A DNA stretch of 5,780 nucleotides from Paracoccus sp. (in: a-proteobacteria) (lineage in GTDB: Bacteria > Pseudomonadota > Alphaproteobacteria > Rhodobacterales > Rhodobacteraceae), in NCBI GenBank assembly GCA_031178645.1, contig JAPSIP010000051.1:1-5780 (forward strand), read 5' to 3'. A program made the translations under genes and the position numbers. Below, piece after piece: positions 1-5,780 of this stretch. A model generated the notes under the pieces. It had not been told where the DNA came from. It made no database searches and saw nothing but the letters and a program-made list of their open reading frames with translations. The first letter of the stretch is position 1; each line of letters opens with the position of its first letter.

Positions 1-1076
1 ATGCTTTCGTTAACTTGTCTGGGACTCCTTACGACGGCTATGGCAGCGCAATCGAAATATGGGCTTCTTACGGCGCCCCAGTCCAAGTAGAGTACAACAC
101 TTTCAGTGTTCCAGACGGTGGCATAGCTATAGAGCTTCCGAAAGGTTATACCTCTGCTGAAGCAGTCGCAAACAACAACTATTGGGGAACAACTAACCAG
201 AGCGTCATCCGTAGCTTGATCCTGGATGCGCGTGACGATCTTGAACGAGCCTCGAATATTCCCACAGGAGCCCCTCTTTCCGCCCCACATCCAAGTGCCC
301 CTGTTATACCCTTGATGATTAGAGGATCTTCCGGCGGTGATTCGCTGGGAGGCGGAAGGCAGAACGATACTCTTCGCGGATTTGCCGGAGATGACAGATT
401 AAATGGCGAAGCAGGCAACGATTGGCTGGATGGTGGCACTGGCATTGACCAACTGCGAGGCGGGGCGGGCGACGACACCTATGTCATCGACAACATCGGC
501 GACCGTGTTTTCGAGGGCAAGGGCCAAGGCGTCGACGCCGTCCGCTCAAAGCTTTCCTTCCAACTGTCGGGCAACGTCGAGAACCTGGTCCTGACGGGCA
601 GTGCGGCAATCGACGGGACTGGCAATGCCCTGAACAACACGCTGACCGGCAATGCATGGGCCAATCTTCTGACAGGGGGTGCGGGGAACGATGTCCTGAA
701 CGGCGGCCGGGGGCGGGACAGCATCGTCGGCGGCAAGGGTGCCGACCAGCTTAGCGGCGGCCTGGATGCGGTTCGGGACGTGTTCATCTTCAAGGCAGTG
801 TCGGACAGCACTCCGGGCGCCGGACGAGACCGCATCCTGGATTTCCGCGCAGGTGTGGACGACATCGACCTGCACGACATCGATGCCAACATGCGTTCGG
901 CGGGCAACCAGACCTTCGATTTTTCCGGCAAGACTGCCGCTGCGCATTCGGTCTGGTATGTCAAGACCGGCGCGAACCTGATCGTGCGGGCAGATGTGAA
1001 TGGCGACCGCGTCGCGGACCTCGAGATCGCCGTCCTGGGCCAGAACGCCTTGTCGGCTGGCGACTTCCTGCTGTGA
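1..1076 (+). CDS. RTX-family secreted calcium-binding protein, C-terminal part (5' end outside window)
   Basis: The reading frame (first full codon at base 3) is open to the left edge, so this is the last ~358 residues of a longer protein; the TTG at 15 is not a convincing start. Seen in order: a beta-helix end with the motif NNYWGTT (about 183-203), a Pro/Ser-rich linker (about 255-312), six nonapeptide RTX repeats (324-485), a VENLVLTG...GTGNALNN...GNAWAN linker typical of these proteins, three more repeats (675-755), then a domain resembling the serralysin (peptidase M10) C-terminal domain, with a DVFIF strand and DRILDF, ending in DFLL. A terminal Asp followed by hydrophobic residues is the known type I secretion signal form of serralysin-like cargo. 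In this family the repeats fold into a calcium-bound beta-roll after export. No HExxH protease motif is in the visible part, so the catalytic activity, if any, is unknown. A PrtD/PrtE-type exporter is encoded 1.5 kb downstream. The first ~420 bases are poorer in GC and use codons rare in the rest. Confidence 0.88.
   Translation, partial: AFVNLSGTPYDGYGSAIEIWASYGAPVQVEYNTFSVPDGGIAIELPKGYTSAEAVANNNYWGTTNQSVIRSLILDARDDLERASNIPTGAPLSAPHPSAPVIPLMIRGSSGGDSLGGGRQNDTLRGFAGDDRLNGEAGNDWLDGGTGIDQLRGGAGDDTYVIDNIGDRVFEGKGQGVDAVRSKLSFQLSGNVENLVLTGSAAIDGTGNALNNTLTGNAWANLLTGGAGNDVLNGGRGRDSIVGGKGADQLSGGLDAVRDVFIFKAVSDSTPGAGRDRILDFRAGVDDIDLHDIDANMRSAGNQTFDFSGKTAAAHSVWYVKTGANLIVRADVNGDRVADLEIAVLGQNALSAGDFLL
324..485 (+). 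repeat. RTX nonapeptide repeats, block 1 (six units)
   Basis: Six consecutive nine-residue units read in the RTX frame: GSSGGDSLG, GGRQNDTLR, GFAGDDRLN, GEAGNDWLD, GGTGIDQLR, GGAGDDTYV. They fit the GGxGxDxUx consensus (U = hydrophobic), whose Gly/Asp turns bind calcium in a parallel beta-roll. The first two units are degenerate. The repetition is clear in protein but weak in DNA, so this is an old protein repeat and not a recent tandem duplication. Confidence 0.9.
675..755 (+). repeat. RTX nonapeptide repeats, block 2 (three units)
   Basis: Three units: GGAGNDVLN, GGRGRDSIV, GGKGADQLS, followed by GG. The second has Arg and the third has Ala at the position before the conserved Asp, so calcium binding may be weaker than in block 1. 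The block leads straight into the C-terminal secretion domain, the usual arrangement in serralysin-like proteins. Confidence 0.87.
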
Positions 1077-1082
1077 CAACCC

Positions 1083-1112
1083 TTGCAGGCGGCGCTACCC
1101 CGCCGCCTGCAA
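1083..1112. terminator. Hairpin at convergent gene ends, possible bidirectional terminator
   Basis: A perfect 12-bp inverted repeat (TTGCAGGCGGCG / CGCCGCCTGCAA) with a six-base loop CTACCC. It begins seven bases after the RTX stop codon. The mlaC stop codon (TAG on the minus strand) lies in the loop, so the last codons of mlaC form one arm. Its place between two converging genes and its high stability suggest transcription termination in both directions. Neither side has a run of T after the stem, so it is not a textbook intrinsic terminator; it may instead protect the 3' ends of the transcripts. Confidence 0.6.
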
Positions 1113-1694
1113 ATCCGCCGTCAGCGCCGCCAGATCGCCACGCCGTGCGGTCAGCATGGCGGCGATTTCGGCGCGTTCGCTGGCAAGCATGTTCACGCCC
1201 TCGATGATGATGTTGAAGAACTTGTCGCGGCCGGACTTGTTCGACACATGCCATTCGACCTCCATCGGGGCGCGGCCGTTCAGGTAGGCGACCGAGGTCA
1301 CGGCATAGAAGCTTTTCAGCGGGCGCGCGCCCGTCACCTCGATCTTCGAGCCGATGAACTCGCGGAAGCGCTTGCCGTATTTGCGGCCGATATAGCCTTG
1401 GAAGGCTTGTGTATAGGCGGCAAGTGCGCGCGGATCGGCCTGCCGGGCGGCGGGACCAAGGGCCGAACGGGCGATCACGTCCACATCGGCATAGCGGGCG
1501 AAGATCGCTTCGAAATCGCGATACATCTGCGCAGGCTGCTGGCCCGAGTTGATGACCCGGTAAACCTCGCCCAGGGCGGCGTCGATCAGCGCATGGGCCT
1601 GGTTCGCGTCCAGCGACAAGCCGCGCATCGGTGCCAGCGAAAAAGCGGCCGCGCCGCCGATCAGCGCCAGGACGCCGCGCCGGTCATTCGGCAT
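1095..1694 (-). CDS. mlaC: MlaC/Ttg2D-family periplasmic phospholipid-binding protein
   Basis: A 199-residue protein; MlaC proteins are about 200-215. In the Mla system MlaC is the soluble periplasmic carrier that takes phospholipid from the outer-membrane MlaA complex to the inner-membrane MlaFEDB transporter. Family features seen: the helical segment FEAIFARYADVDVIARSALG (61-80), YTQAFQGYIGRKYGKRF (94-110), the beta-sheet part EVEWHVSNK (145-153), and the C-terminal FFNIIIEGVNMLASERAEI (159-177), matching the family's D/N-x-x-x-EGVS/N...R-x-E pattern. The N-terminus MPNDRRGVLALIGGAAAFSL is a signal peptide with an Arg pair that could suit the Tat route; this is not certain. The start at 1694 was chosen because it places the signal peptide at the very N-terminus and overlaps the mlaA stop by 11 bases, as expected for translational coupling; ATGs at 1709 and 1739 are in frame but would add a pre-sequence. 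The gene ends inside the convergent hairpin. Confidence 0.85.
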   Translation of the reverse strand: MPNDRRGVLALIGGAAAFSLAPMRGLSLDANQAHALIDAALGEVYRVINSGQQPAQMYRDFEAIFARYADVDVIARSALGPAARQADPRALAAYTQAFQGYIGRKYGKRFREFIGSKIEVTGARPLKSFYAVTSVAYLNGRAPMEVEWHVSNKSGRDKFFNIIIEGVNMLASERAEIAAMLTARRGDLAALTADLQAAG

Positions 1695-2460
1695 AAGGGT
1701 CGATGGCATCCTGCGCGGCGGTATCGGCATATGGGTCAATCTCGGCCCCTCCCTGGTTCAATTCGTGGCGGCGGTGCATCAGATAGATCAGCCGCAATTG
1801 GGCATAGCTATCCGCACTGTCTTGCAGAACACTATCCACCGTGTCCCCGAAACGCGCCCGCTCACCAGCTTTTGACGCAACCCGTAGGCCAAAAGCCGCC
1901 CATGCGCCGTCGCGGTGCAGCAGGTGATACAGCGGGTCGATCGCCAGATCGACGACCTTGCCCACCACGTCCCGCTGGGTCGAGGGGCCGAGGACGGGCA
2001 GTTCCAGATAGGCGCCCTCGGGCAGGCCCCAGACGGCCAAGGTCTCGCCGAAGTCGGTATCCTGTTCGGGCAGTCCGAAGTCCTTGCCGGCCGGATCCAG
2101 CAGGCCGCCCATTCCCAGCGTCGTGTTGACCGCAAAGCGGAAAAAGTTCTTGATCGCGGGTTCGGGCCGGCCCTGCAGGACACTGTTCACGACCTTGCCC
2201 GGCAGAGACAGGTTGGAGCCTGCATTGATGACCAGATCCATTGCGCCTGTCTGGCCCGGGGCCTTGTCGCCCGACGACACGAGGTTCGAAACCGGCCCGA
2301 TCACGGCGCGGTCCAGCCCCTTGTTGAAGGCATGGACGCGCCGGTTCTGTGCCTCATAGGGGTCGTTGACGCGGATGCCGTCCTGCATCACAGGTTCCGA
2401 CGCGCAGCCGGCCAGAATCAGGCCAAGGGCCAGCGAAGCGAAAAGGGACAAGCGAGGCAA
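1684..2460 (-). CDS. mlaA: MlaA/VacJ-family outer-membrane lipoprotein
   Basis: A 258-residue protein from a TTG start; E. coli MlaA has 251. MlaA sits in the outer membrane and removes misplaced phospholipid from the outer leaflet, passing it to MlaC. The N-terminus is a lipoprotein signal peptide: PRL, a hydrophobic stretch, then LILAGC with the lipidated Cys at 19. The family core follows: NDPYEAQNRRVHAFNKGLD (32-50), NLSLPGKVVNSVLQGRPEPA, FFRFAVNTTLGMGGLLDPAG, ETLAVWGLPEGAYLELPVLG and the DPLYHLL region. TTG at 2460 is preferred because AGGAG lies five bases upstream and the signal peptide then has normal length; the same frame stays open to 2718 and an ATG further up would give a long pre-sequence unlike a lipoprotein. 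The C-terminal tail is acidic and contains IDPYA twice. It is the first gene of the mlaA-mlaC operon and is divergent from the secretion operon. Confidence 0.9.
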   Translation of the reverse strand: MPRLSLFASLALGLILAGCASEPVMQDGIRVNDPYEAQNRRVHAFNKGLDRAVIGPVSNLVSSGDKAPGQTGAMDLVINAGSNLSLPGKVVNSVLQGRPEPAIKNFFRFAVNTTLGMGGLLDPAGKDFGLPEQDTDFGETLAVWGLPEGAYLELPVLGPSTQRDVVGKVVDLAIDPLYHLLHRDGAWAAFGLRVASKAGERARFGDTVDSVLQDSADSYAQLRLIYLMHRRHELNQGGAEIDPYADTAAQDAIDPYAE

Positions 2461-2465
2461 AGGAT

Positions 2466-2470
2466 CTCCT
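2466..2470 (-). promoter_or_regulatory. Ribosome binding site of mlaA (decides a TTG start)
   Basis: AGGAG on the minus strand is a strong Shine-Dalgarno sequence, five bases before the TTG at 2460-2458. It is the main reason for choosing TTG over the in-frame ATG codons upstream. Confidence 0.75.
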
Positions 2471-2495
2471 AACCTTTTCGGAATAAGACGAGGGC

Positions 2496-2523
2496 ATGAC
2501 CGTAGGCAGTATCTTCGCATACT
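2496..2523 (+). promoter_or_regulatory. Weak candidate promoter for the type I secretion operon
   Basis: ATGACC (2496-2501) and CATACT (2518-2523), 16 bases apart, each match four of six bases of the sigma-70 -35 and -10 consensus. The position, about 60 bases before the ABC transporter start and within the only intergenic space, is reasonable. On the other strand TTGCCG (2544-2539) and TATGCG (2521-2516), 17 bases apart, are an even weaker candidate for mlaA. Matches of this quality occur by chance, so this is a suggestion only. Confidence 0.27.
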
Positions 2524-2524
2524 G
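2507..2524. promoter_or_regulatory. Inverted repeat in the divergent intergenic region, possible operator
   Basis: CAGTAT, six bases, then ATACTG: a perfect 6-bp palindrome with a six-base spacer (one full turn from arm centre to arm centre), between the divergent mlaA and secretion-operon starts. It covers the candidate -10 elements on both strands, so a dimeric regulator bound there could control both operons. It could equally be a minor RNA hairpin or chance. No regulator gene is present in the window to pair with it. Confidence 0.35.
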
Positions 2525-2581
2525 GCGTGCAGGCCCTGCGGCAAGGCCGGCACCGCCGGTTGATGAATGAAGGATGGTTGA

Positions 2582-4333
2582 ATGAGCAAGTCGCCCGCTT
2601 TCCAGGAAGGCGCCAAGGAACTGCGCAAGGCCCGAGCCGCGGGCCTGCCGCTGCTGGGCGCGGTGGCGCTGTTTTCGGCGGTCGTGAACCTGCTGATGCT
2701 GACCGGACCGCTGTTCATGCTGCAGGTCTATGACCGCGTCCTGGCATCCCGGTCGGTCGAGACGCTGACGGCGCTGTTCGTGCTGGTGGTCTTCCTGTTC
2801 CTGCTGATGGGGTTCGTGGACTTCATCCGGGCGCGCGTGATGCAGCGGCTGGCGGCGCGTTTCCAGGACAAGCTGGAAGGGCGGGTCTTCACCGCCGCCC
2901 TGCGCGAGGGTGCGATCTCGGGCGACGAATCGGCGGCGGCGGCCAGCGGGATGCGCGACCTGGATACGGTCCAGCGGCTGATCGGTTCGCCGGTGCTGCT
3001 GGCGGTCTTTGACCTGCCCTGGGCGCCCTTGTTCCTGGCGGCCGTTTATATCTTCCACCCGCTGCTGGGCATTGTGGCGACCATCGGCGGCGCGATCTTG
3101 GTCGTGTCCACGCTTGCCAACCGGACCCTGACGAAGACGCCGCTGCAGCAATCCAATGTCGCTTCGGCCCAGGCGCAGCGGATGGCGGATCTGTACCGGG
3201 ACGAGGGCGAGGTGATCGGCGCCCTGGGGATGCGCGGCGCGACCTATGCCCGCTGGCGCAAGGCCCGGGCCGAGGCGCAAGAACAATCGGTCCGCGGCGC
3301 TGACTTGCAATCGGGCTTCACGGTCTTTTCGAAAAGCTTCCGGCTGTTCCTGCAAAGCGCGATGCTGGCCGCAGGCGCCTGGCTTGTGCTGCAGCAGGCG
3401 GTGACGCCCGGCGCGATGATCGCAAGCTCGATCATGATGGGCCGCGCGCTTGCGCCGGTTGAACAACTGGTCGGCGGCTGGCCGATGGTGCAGGCTGCGC
3501 AGGATGCTTGGGAACGGCTGGCCCGCCTGCTGTCGCGCCAGCCCGCCCAGGCACCGCAAACCCCCCTGCCCCGCCCCGAGGCCGTGGTCGAGGTGCGGCA
3601 ATTGTCCATCGCCCCTCCGGGCCAGAACGTCGCGATTGTGCGCGGCCTGTCCTTTGCCGTGGCGCCGGGCCAGGCGCTTGGGGTGATCGGTCCATCGGGC
3701 GCGGGCAAGTCCACGCTGGCCAAGGCGCTGATCGGCGCATGGCCGGTCGGGGCGGGGTCGATCAGGCTGGGCGGCGCGACGCTGGACCAGTACGATCCCG
3801 ACGTGCTGGGCAGCATGATCGGCTATCTGCCGCAGCAGGTGACGCTGTTCGACGGCACCATCGCCGAAAACATCGCCCGCCTGTCGCCCGACATGGATCC
3901 GGCCCGCGTGGTTCGCGCGGCCCAGGCGGCGGCGGCGCACCAGATGATCCTGGATCTGCCCCAAGGCTATGACACGCGGATCAGCCAAGCCACCGGCCGG
4001 CTGTCGGGCGGCCAGATCCAGCGGGTCGGCCTGGCGCGGGCGCTTTATCCGGACCCGGTCATGCTGGTGCTGGACGAACCCAACTCGAACCTCGACAACG
4101 AGGGGTCGATGGCGCTGAACGCGGCGATCCGCCGCATCAAGGCGCAGAATGGCTGCGTCATCATCATGGCCCACCGCCCGGCGGCGATCAACGAATGCGA
4201 CCTGCTGCTGGTCATGGAACAAGGAATGCGCCGTGCCTTCGGGCCGCGTGACAAGGTGTTGCAGGAAATGGTGCAGAACTCGGCACAGATTCTCAAGTCC
4301 CAGGAAGCCGGGCGCACGGGGGGCGTATCATGA
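2582..4333 (+). CDS. Type I secretion ABC permease/ATPase, PrtD-type
   Basis: A 583-residue inner-membrane half-transporter that energises one-step export of C-terminal-signal proteins (RTX proteases, lipases and similar) with a membrane fusion protein and an outer-membrane channel. The membrane domain spans about 20-300, with hydrophobic helices near 23-50, 62-80, 137-158, 160-178 and 256-282. The nucleotide-binding domain spans about 333-560 and is complete: Walker A GPSGAGKST (370-378), Q-loop YLPQQ (415-419), signature LSGGQ (474-478), Walker B VMLVLDEP (493-500), D-loop SNLD (502-505), and the switch His531. There is no N-terminal C39 peptidase or peptidase-like domain, which separates it from bacteriocin and HlyB-type exporters and fits the short PrtD/AprD/LipB group (usually about 570-590 residues). 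AGGA seven bases before the ATG supports the start. The stop overlaps the next gene by ATGA, so the two are translated together. The nearby RTX protein is the likely substrate, by inference. Confidence 0.94.
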   Translation: MSKSPAFQEGAKELRKARAAGLPLLGAVALFSAVVNLLMLTGPLFMLQVYDRVLASRSVETLTALFVLVVFLFLLMGFVDFIRARVMQRLAARFQDKLEGRVFTAALREGAISGDESAAAASGMRDLDTVQRLIGSPVLLAVFDLPWAPLFLAAVYIFHPLLGIVATIGGAILVVSTLANRTLTKTPLQQSNVASAQAQRMADLYRDEGEVIGALGMRGATYARWRKARAEAQEQSVRGADLQSGFTVFSKSFRLFLQSAMLAAGAWLVLQQAVTPGAMIASSIMMGRALAPVEQLVGGWPMVQAAQDAWERLARLLSRQPAQAPQTPLPRPEAVVEVRQLSIAPPGQNVAIVRGLSFAVAPGQALGVIGPSGAGKSTLAKALIGAWPVGAGSIRLGGATLDQYDPDVLGSMIGYLPQQVTLFDGTIAENIARLSPDMDPARVVRAAQAAAAHQMILDLPQGYDTRISQATGRLSGGQIQRVGLARALYPDPVMLVLDEPNSNLDNEGSMALNAAIRRIKAQNGCVIIMAHRPAAINECDLLLVMEQGMRRAFGPRDKVLQEMVQNSAQILKSQEAGRTGGVS

Positions 4334-5780
4334 GCGACGACCAGAAGAAGCCCGAGGGCGTGGGCAACCCCGCGCCGCGTCCCGGCGGGATCCAGACCGG
4401 CATCCTGTCCAGCCGCATCGCGCCCCCGGTTGACGCGCCCGTTCCCGGACCCCCGCCGCGCCCCGCCGCGGCCCCCGCGCAGCCGGCCCCGCCGGTCGAG
4501 CCGCCGCAACCGCCCGCCCCGCCCCGGCCAATTGCGCCGCCCGACCCGTCCCGCTGGTCCGTGCGCGGCGCGATGATCTCGGGGCTGGTCGCCATCGCCG
4601 TGCTGTTGGGCGGCTTCGCCCTCTGGTCCATCCAGAGCCGCATTGCCGGCGCAGTCGTCGCCTCGGGCCAGGTCGAGGTCGAACAGCAGCGCCAGGTCGT
4701 GCAGCATCCCGACGGCGGCGTGGTCGCGGAAATCCTGGTAAGGGACGGCCAGTCCGTCGAGGCTGGACAAACCCTGATGCGATTGGACGGCAGCCTTTTG
4801 CGCACCGAACATGCCATCGTCGAGGGTCAGTATTTCGAAATCCTCGCCCGCCGCGGCCGCCTCGAGGCAGAGCGGGCCGATGCCGAGACCATGGAAGTCC
4901 CGCAGCAGCTGCTGGACGCGGCAGAAGCCAATGCCGATTTGCAGGACGTGGTCGAGGGACAGCGCAGCCTGTTCGAGGCCCGCCGCGACACGCTGCGCCA
5001 GTCAATCGAGCAGCTTGAAAAGCAGTCCGAACAGGTCCGCCAGCAGGTTGACGGCATCGACGCGCAGATCGTCGCGCTCGACCGGCAGCGCGAACTGATC
5101 GCCGAGGAACTGGAGGACCAGCAATCGCTGCTGGATCGCGGCTTGGCCCAGGCTTCCCGTGTGCTGGCGCTCGAGCGTGAGGCCGCAAGCCTTGACGGGC
5201 GGCTGGGCGAATTGAAGGCCAGCCGCGCCGCGGCCGAGACGCGCCAGACCGAACTGGACATCCAGCGGCTGCGCCTGGGCGCGGAACGGCGTGAGGAAGC
5301 GGAAACGGAATTGCGCGACCTGGGTTACCGGGAACTGGAACTGGCCGAACGCCGGCGCGGCCTGACCGAGCAGATCGACCGCCTGGACATTCGCGCCCCC
5401 GCCGCAGGCGTCATCTATAACCTGCAGGTGACCACGCCCCGTTCGGTTATCCGCCCGGCCGATCCGGTGCTGTACGTGATCCCGCAGGATCGCCCCCTGG
5501 TCGTCAGCGCGCGCCTGGCCACGATCAACGTGGACGAAGTGCAGGTGGGACAGCCGGTGGTGCTGCGATTCTCGGCCTTCTCGTCGCGTACGACGCCCGA
5601 AATCGACGGGGTTCTTGGCCGGGTTTCTGCCGATGCGATGACCGACGAGGCGACGCAGATGCCCTATTACCGCGCCGAGGTGACGATCCCGGCCGATCAG
5701 CTTGAAAAGCTGGGCGATCTGGCCCTGATCCCGGGCATGCCGGTCGAGGTCTTCATCCAGACCGGAGAGCGCAGCCCGAT
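4330..5780 (+). CDS. Type I secretion membrane fusion protein, HlyD/PrtE family (3' end outside window)
   Basis: Open from the ATG at 4330 to the right edge (483 codons visible, likely near its end). It is the periplasmic adaptor linking the ABC transporter to a TolC-type channel. In order: a cytoplasmic N-terminus of about 75 residues, extremely rich in proline (22 of residues 31-73); one membrane helix at about 81-100 (MISGLVAIAVLLGGFALW); a first half-lipoyl strand set VQHPDGGVVAEILVRDGQ (124-141) with GQTLMRLD; a long alpha-helical hairpin of Gln/Glu/Arg-rich heptads (about 155-350); the second lipoyl half LDIRAPAAGVIYNLQV (352-367); and a beta-barrel part ending IPGMPVEVFIQTGERSP, which in this family is close to the C-terminus, where a short membrane-proximal tail normally follows. 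The start overlaps the ABC gene stop (ATGA), with a G-rich stretch (4316-4324) as a possible ribosome site. Without the proline-rich extension the protein would have the usual PrtE length of about 430. Confidence 0.93.
   Translation, partial: MSDDQKKPEGVGNPAPRPGGIQTGILSSRIAPPVDAPVPGPPPRPAAAPAQPAPPVEPPQPPAPPRPIAPPDPSRWSVRGAMISGLVAIAVLLGGFALWSIQSRIAGAVVASGQVEVEQQRQVVQHPDGGVVAEILVRDGQSVEAGQTLMRLDGSLLRTEHAIVEGQYFEILARRGRLEAERADAETMEVPQQLLDAAEANADLQDVVEGQRSLFEARRDTLRQSIEQLEKQSEQVRQQVDGIDAQIVALDRQRELIAEELEDQQSLLDRGLAQASRVLALEREAASLDGRLGELKASRAAAETRQTELDIQRLRLGAERREEAETELRDLGYRELELAERRRGLTEQIDRLDIRAPAAGVIYNLQVTTPRSVIRPADPVLYVIPQDRPLVVSARLATINVDEVQVGQPVVLRFSAFSSRTTPEIDGVLGRVSADAMTDEATQMPYYRAEVTIPADQLEKLGDLALIPGMPVEVFIQTGERSP

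Noticed and set aside
15..17. TTG at 15 as the start of the RTX gene
   Set aside because: The frame is open to the window edge, there is no ribosome site before it, and the protein would begin in the middle of a beta-helix. A gene truncated by the window is the better reading.
324..755. Glycine/aspartate repeats as a CRISPR array or DNA satellite
   Set aside because: The units are 27 bases with no constant DNA repeat and no spacers; the periodicity is in the protein and fits RTX.
1083..2129. A 348-codon open frame on the plus strand across mlaC and mlaA
   Set aside because: Its translation is low-complexity and Arg/Gly/Pro-rich, without a family match, while the minus strand encodes two clear Mla proteins over the same bases.
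2461..2718. Longer mlaA starting at 2718
   Set aside because: It would place 86 residues before the lipoprotein signal peptide, overlap the divergent ABC gene, and ignore the strong ribosome site before the TTG at 2460.
2354..4222. A 622-codon open frame on the minus strand opposite the ABC transporter gene
   Set aside because: It is rich in Arg, Gln, His and Gly with no recognisable domain, crosses into the mlaA gene, and lies opposite a gene with all expected ABC motifs. Long antisense frames are usual in DNA this rich in GC.
4045..5188. Overlapping minus-strand open frames opposite the ABC gene end and the membrane fusion protein
   Set aside because: Their Arg/Ala/Gly-rich sequences are the reverse reading of the proline-rich and coiled-coil codons; no ribosome site or domain supports them.

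Overview
The window is about 5.8 kb of GC-rich DNA (roughly 65% or more over most of its length). It looks like the chromosome of an alphaproteobacterium, most likely a Rhodobacterales/Paracoccus-type organism. This placement is an inference from base composition, codon use, the style of the RTX protein, and the single-gene MlaA and MlaC relatives; no rRNA or other phylogenetic marker is present.

Layout: (1) 1-1076, plus strand: the 3' part of a gene for a secreted RTX calcium-binding protein. Its visible part runs from the end of a right-handed beta-helix, through two blocks of glycine/aspartate nonapeptide repeats, to a serralysin-type C-terminal secretion module ending in DFLL. (2) 1083-1112: a 12-bp perfect hairpin at the convergent gene end. 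(3) 1095-2460, minus strand: a two-gene operon of mlaA (outer-membrane lipoprotein) followed by mlaC (periplasmic phospholipid carrier), overlapping by 11 bases. (4) 2461-2581: a 121-base divergent intergenic region with a small inverted repeat and weak promoter-like sequences. (5) 2582 to the window end, plus strand: a type I secretion operon encoding a PrtD-type ABC permease/ATPase and, by ATGA overlap, a HlyD/PrtE-type membrane fusion protein cut off by the window edge. No outer-membrane TolC-type gene is in view.

How they fit together: the RTX protein carries exactly the kind of uncleaved C-terminal signal that a PrtD/PrtE-type exporter recognises, so it is a plausible cargo of the nearby exporter, although the mlaA-mlaC operon lies between them. 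MlaA and MlaC act in retrograde phospholipid trafficking that keeps the outer membrane asymmetric; any functional tie to secretion is speculation from proximity.

The most notable irregularities are a sharp composition and codon-use change inside the RTX gene near position 420, which suggests a mosaic gene with an exchanged cargo part, and a very proline-rich cytoplasmic N-terminus on the membrane fusion protein. I see no clearly new biological system; the genes belong to known families.
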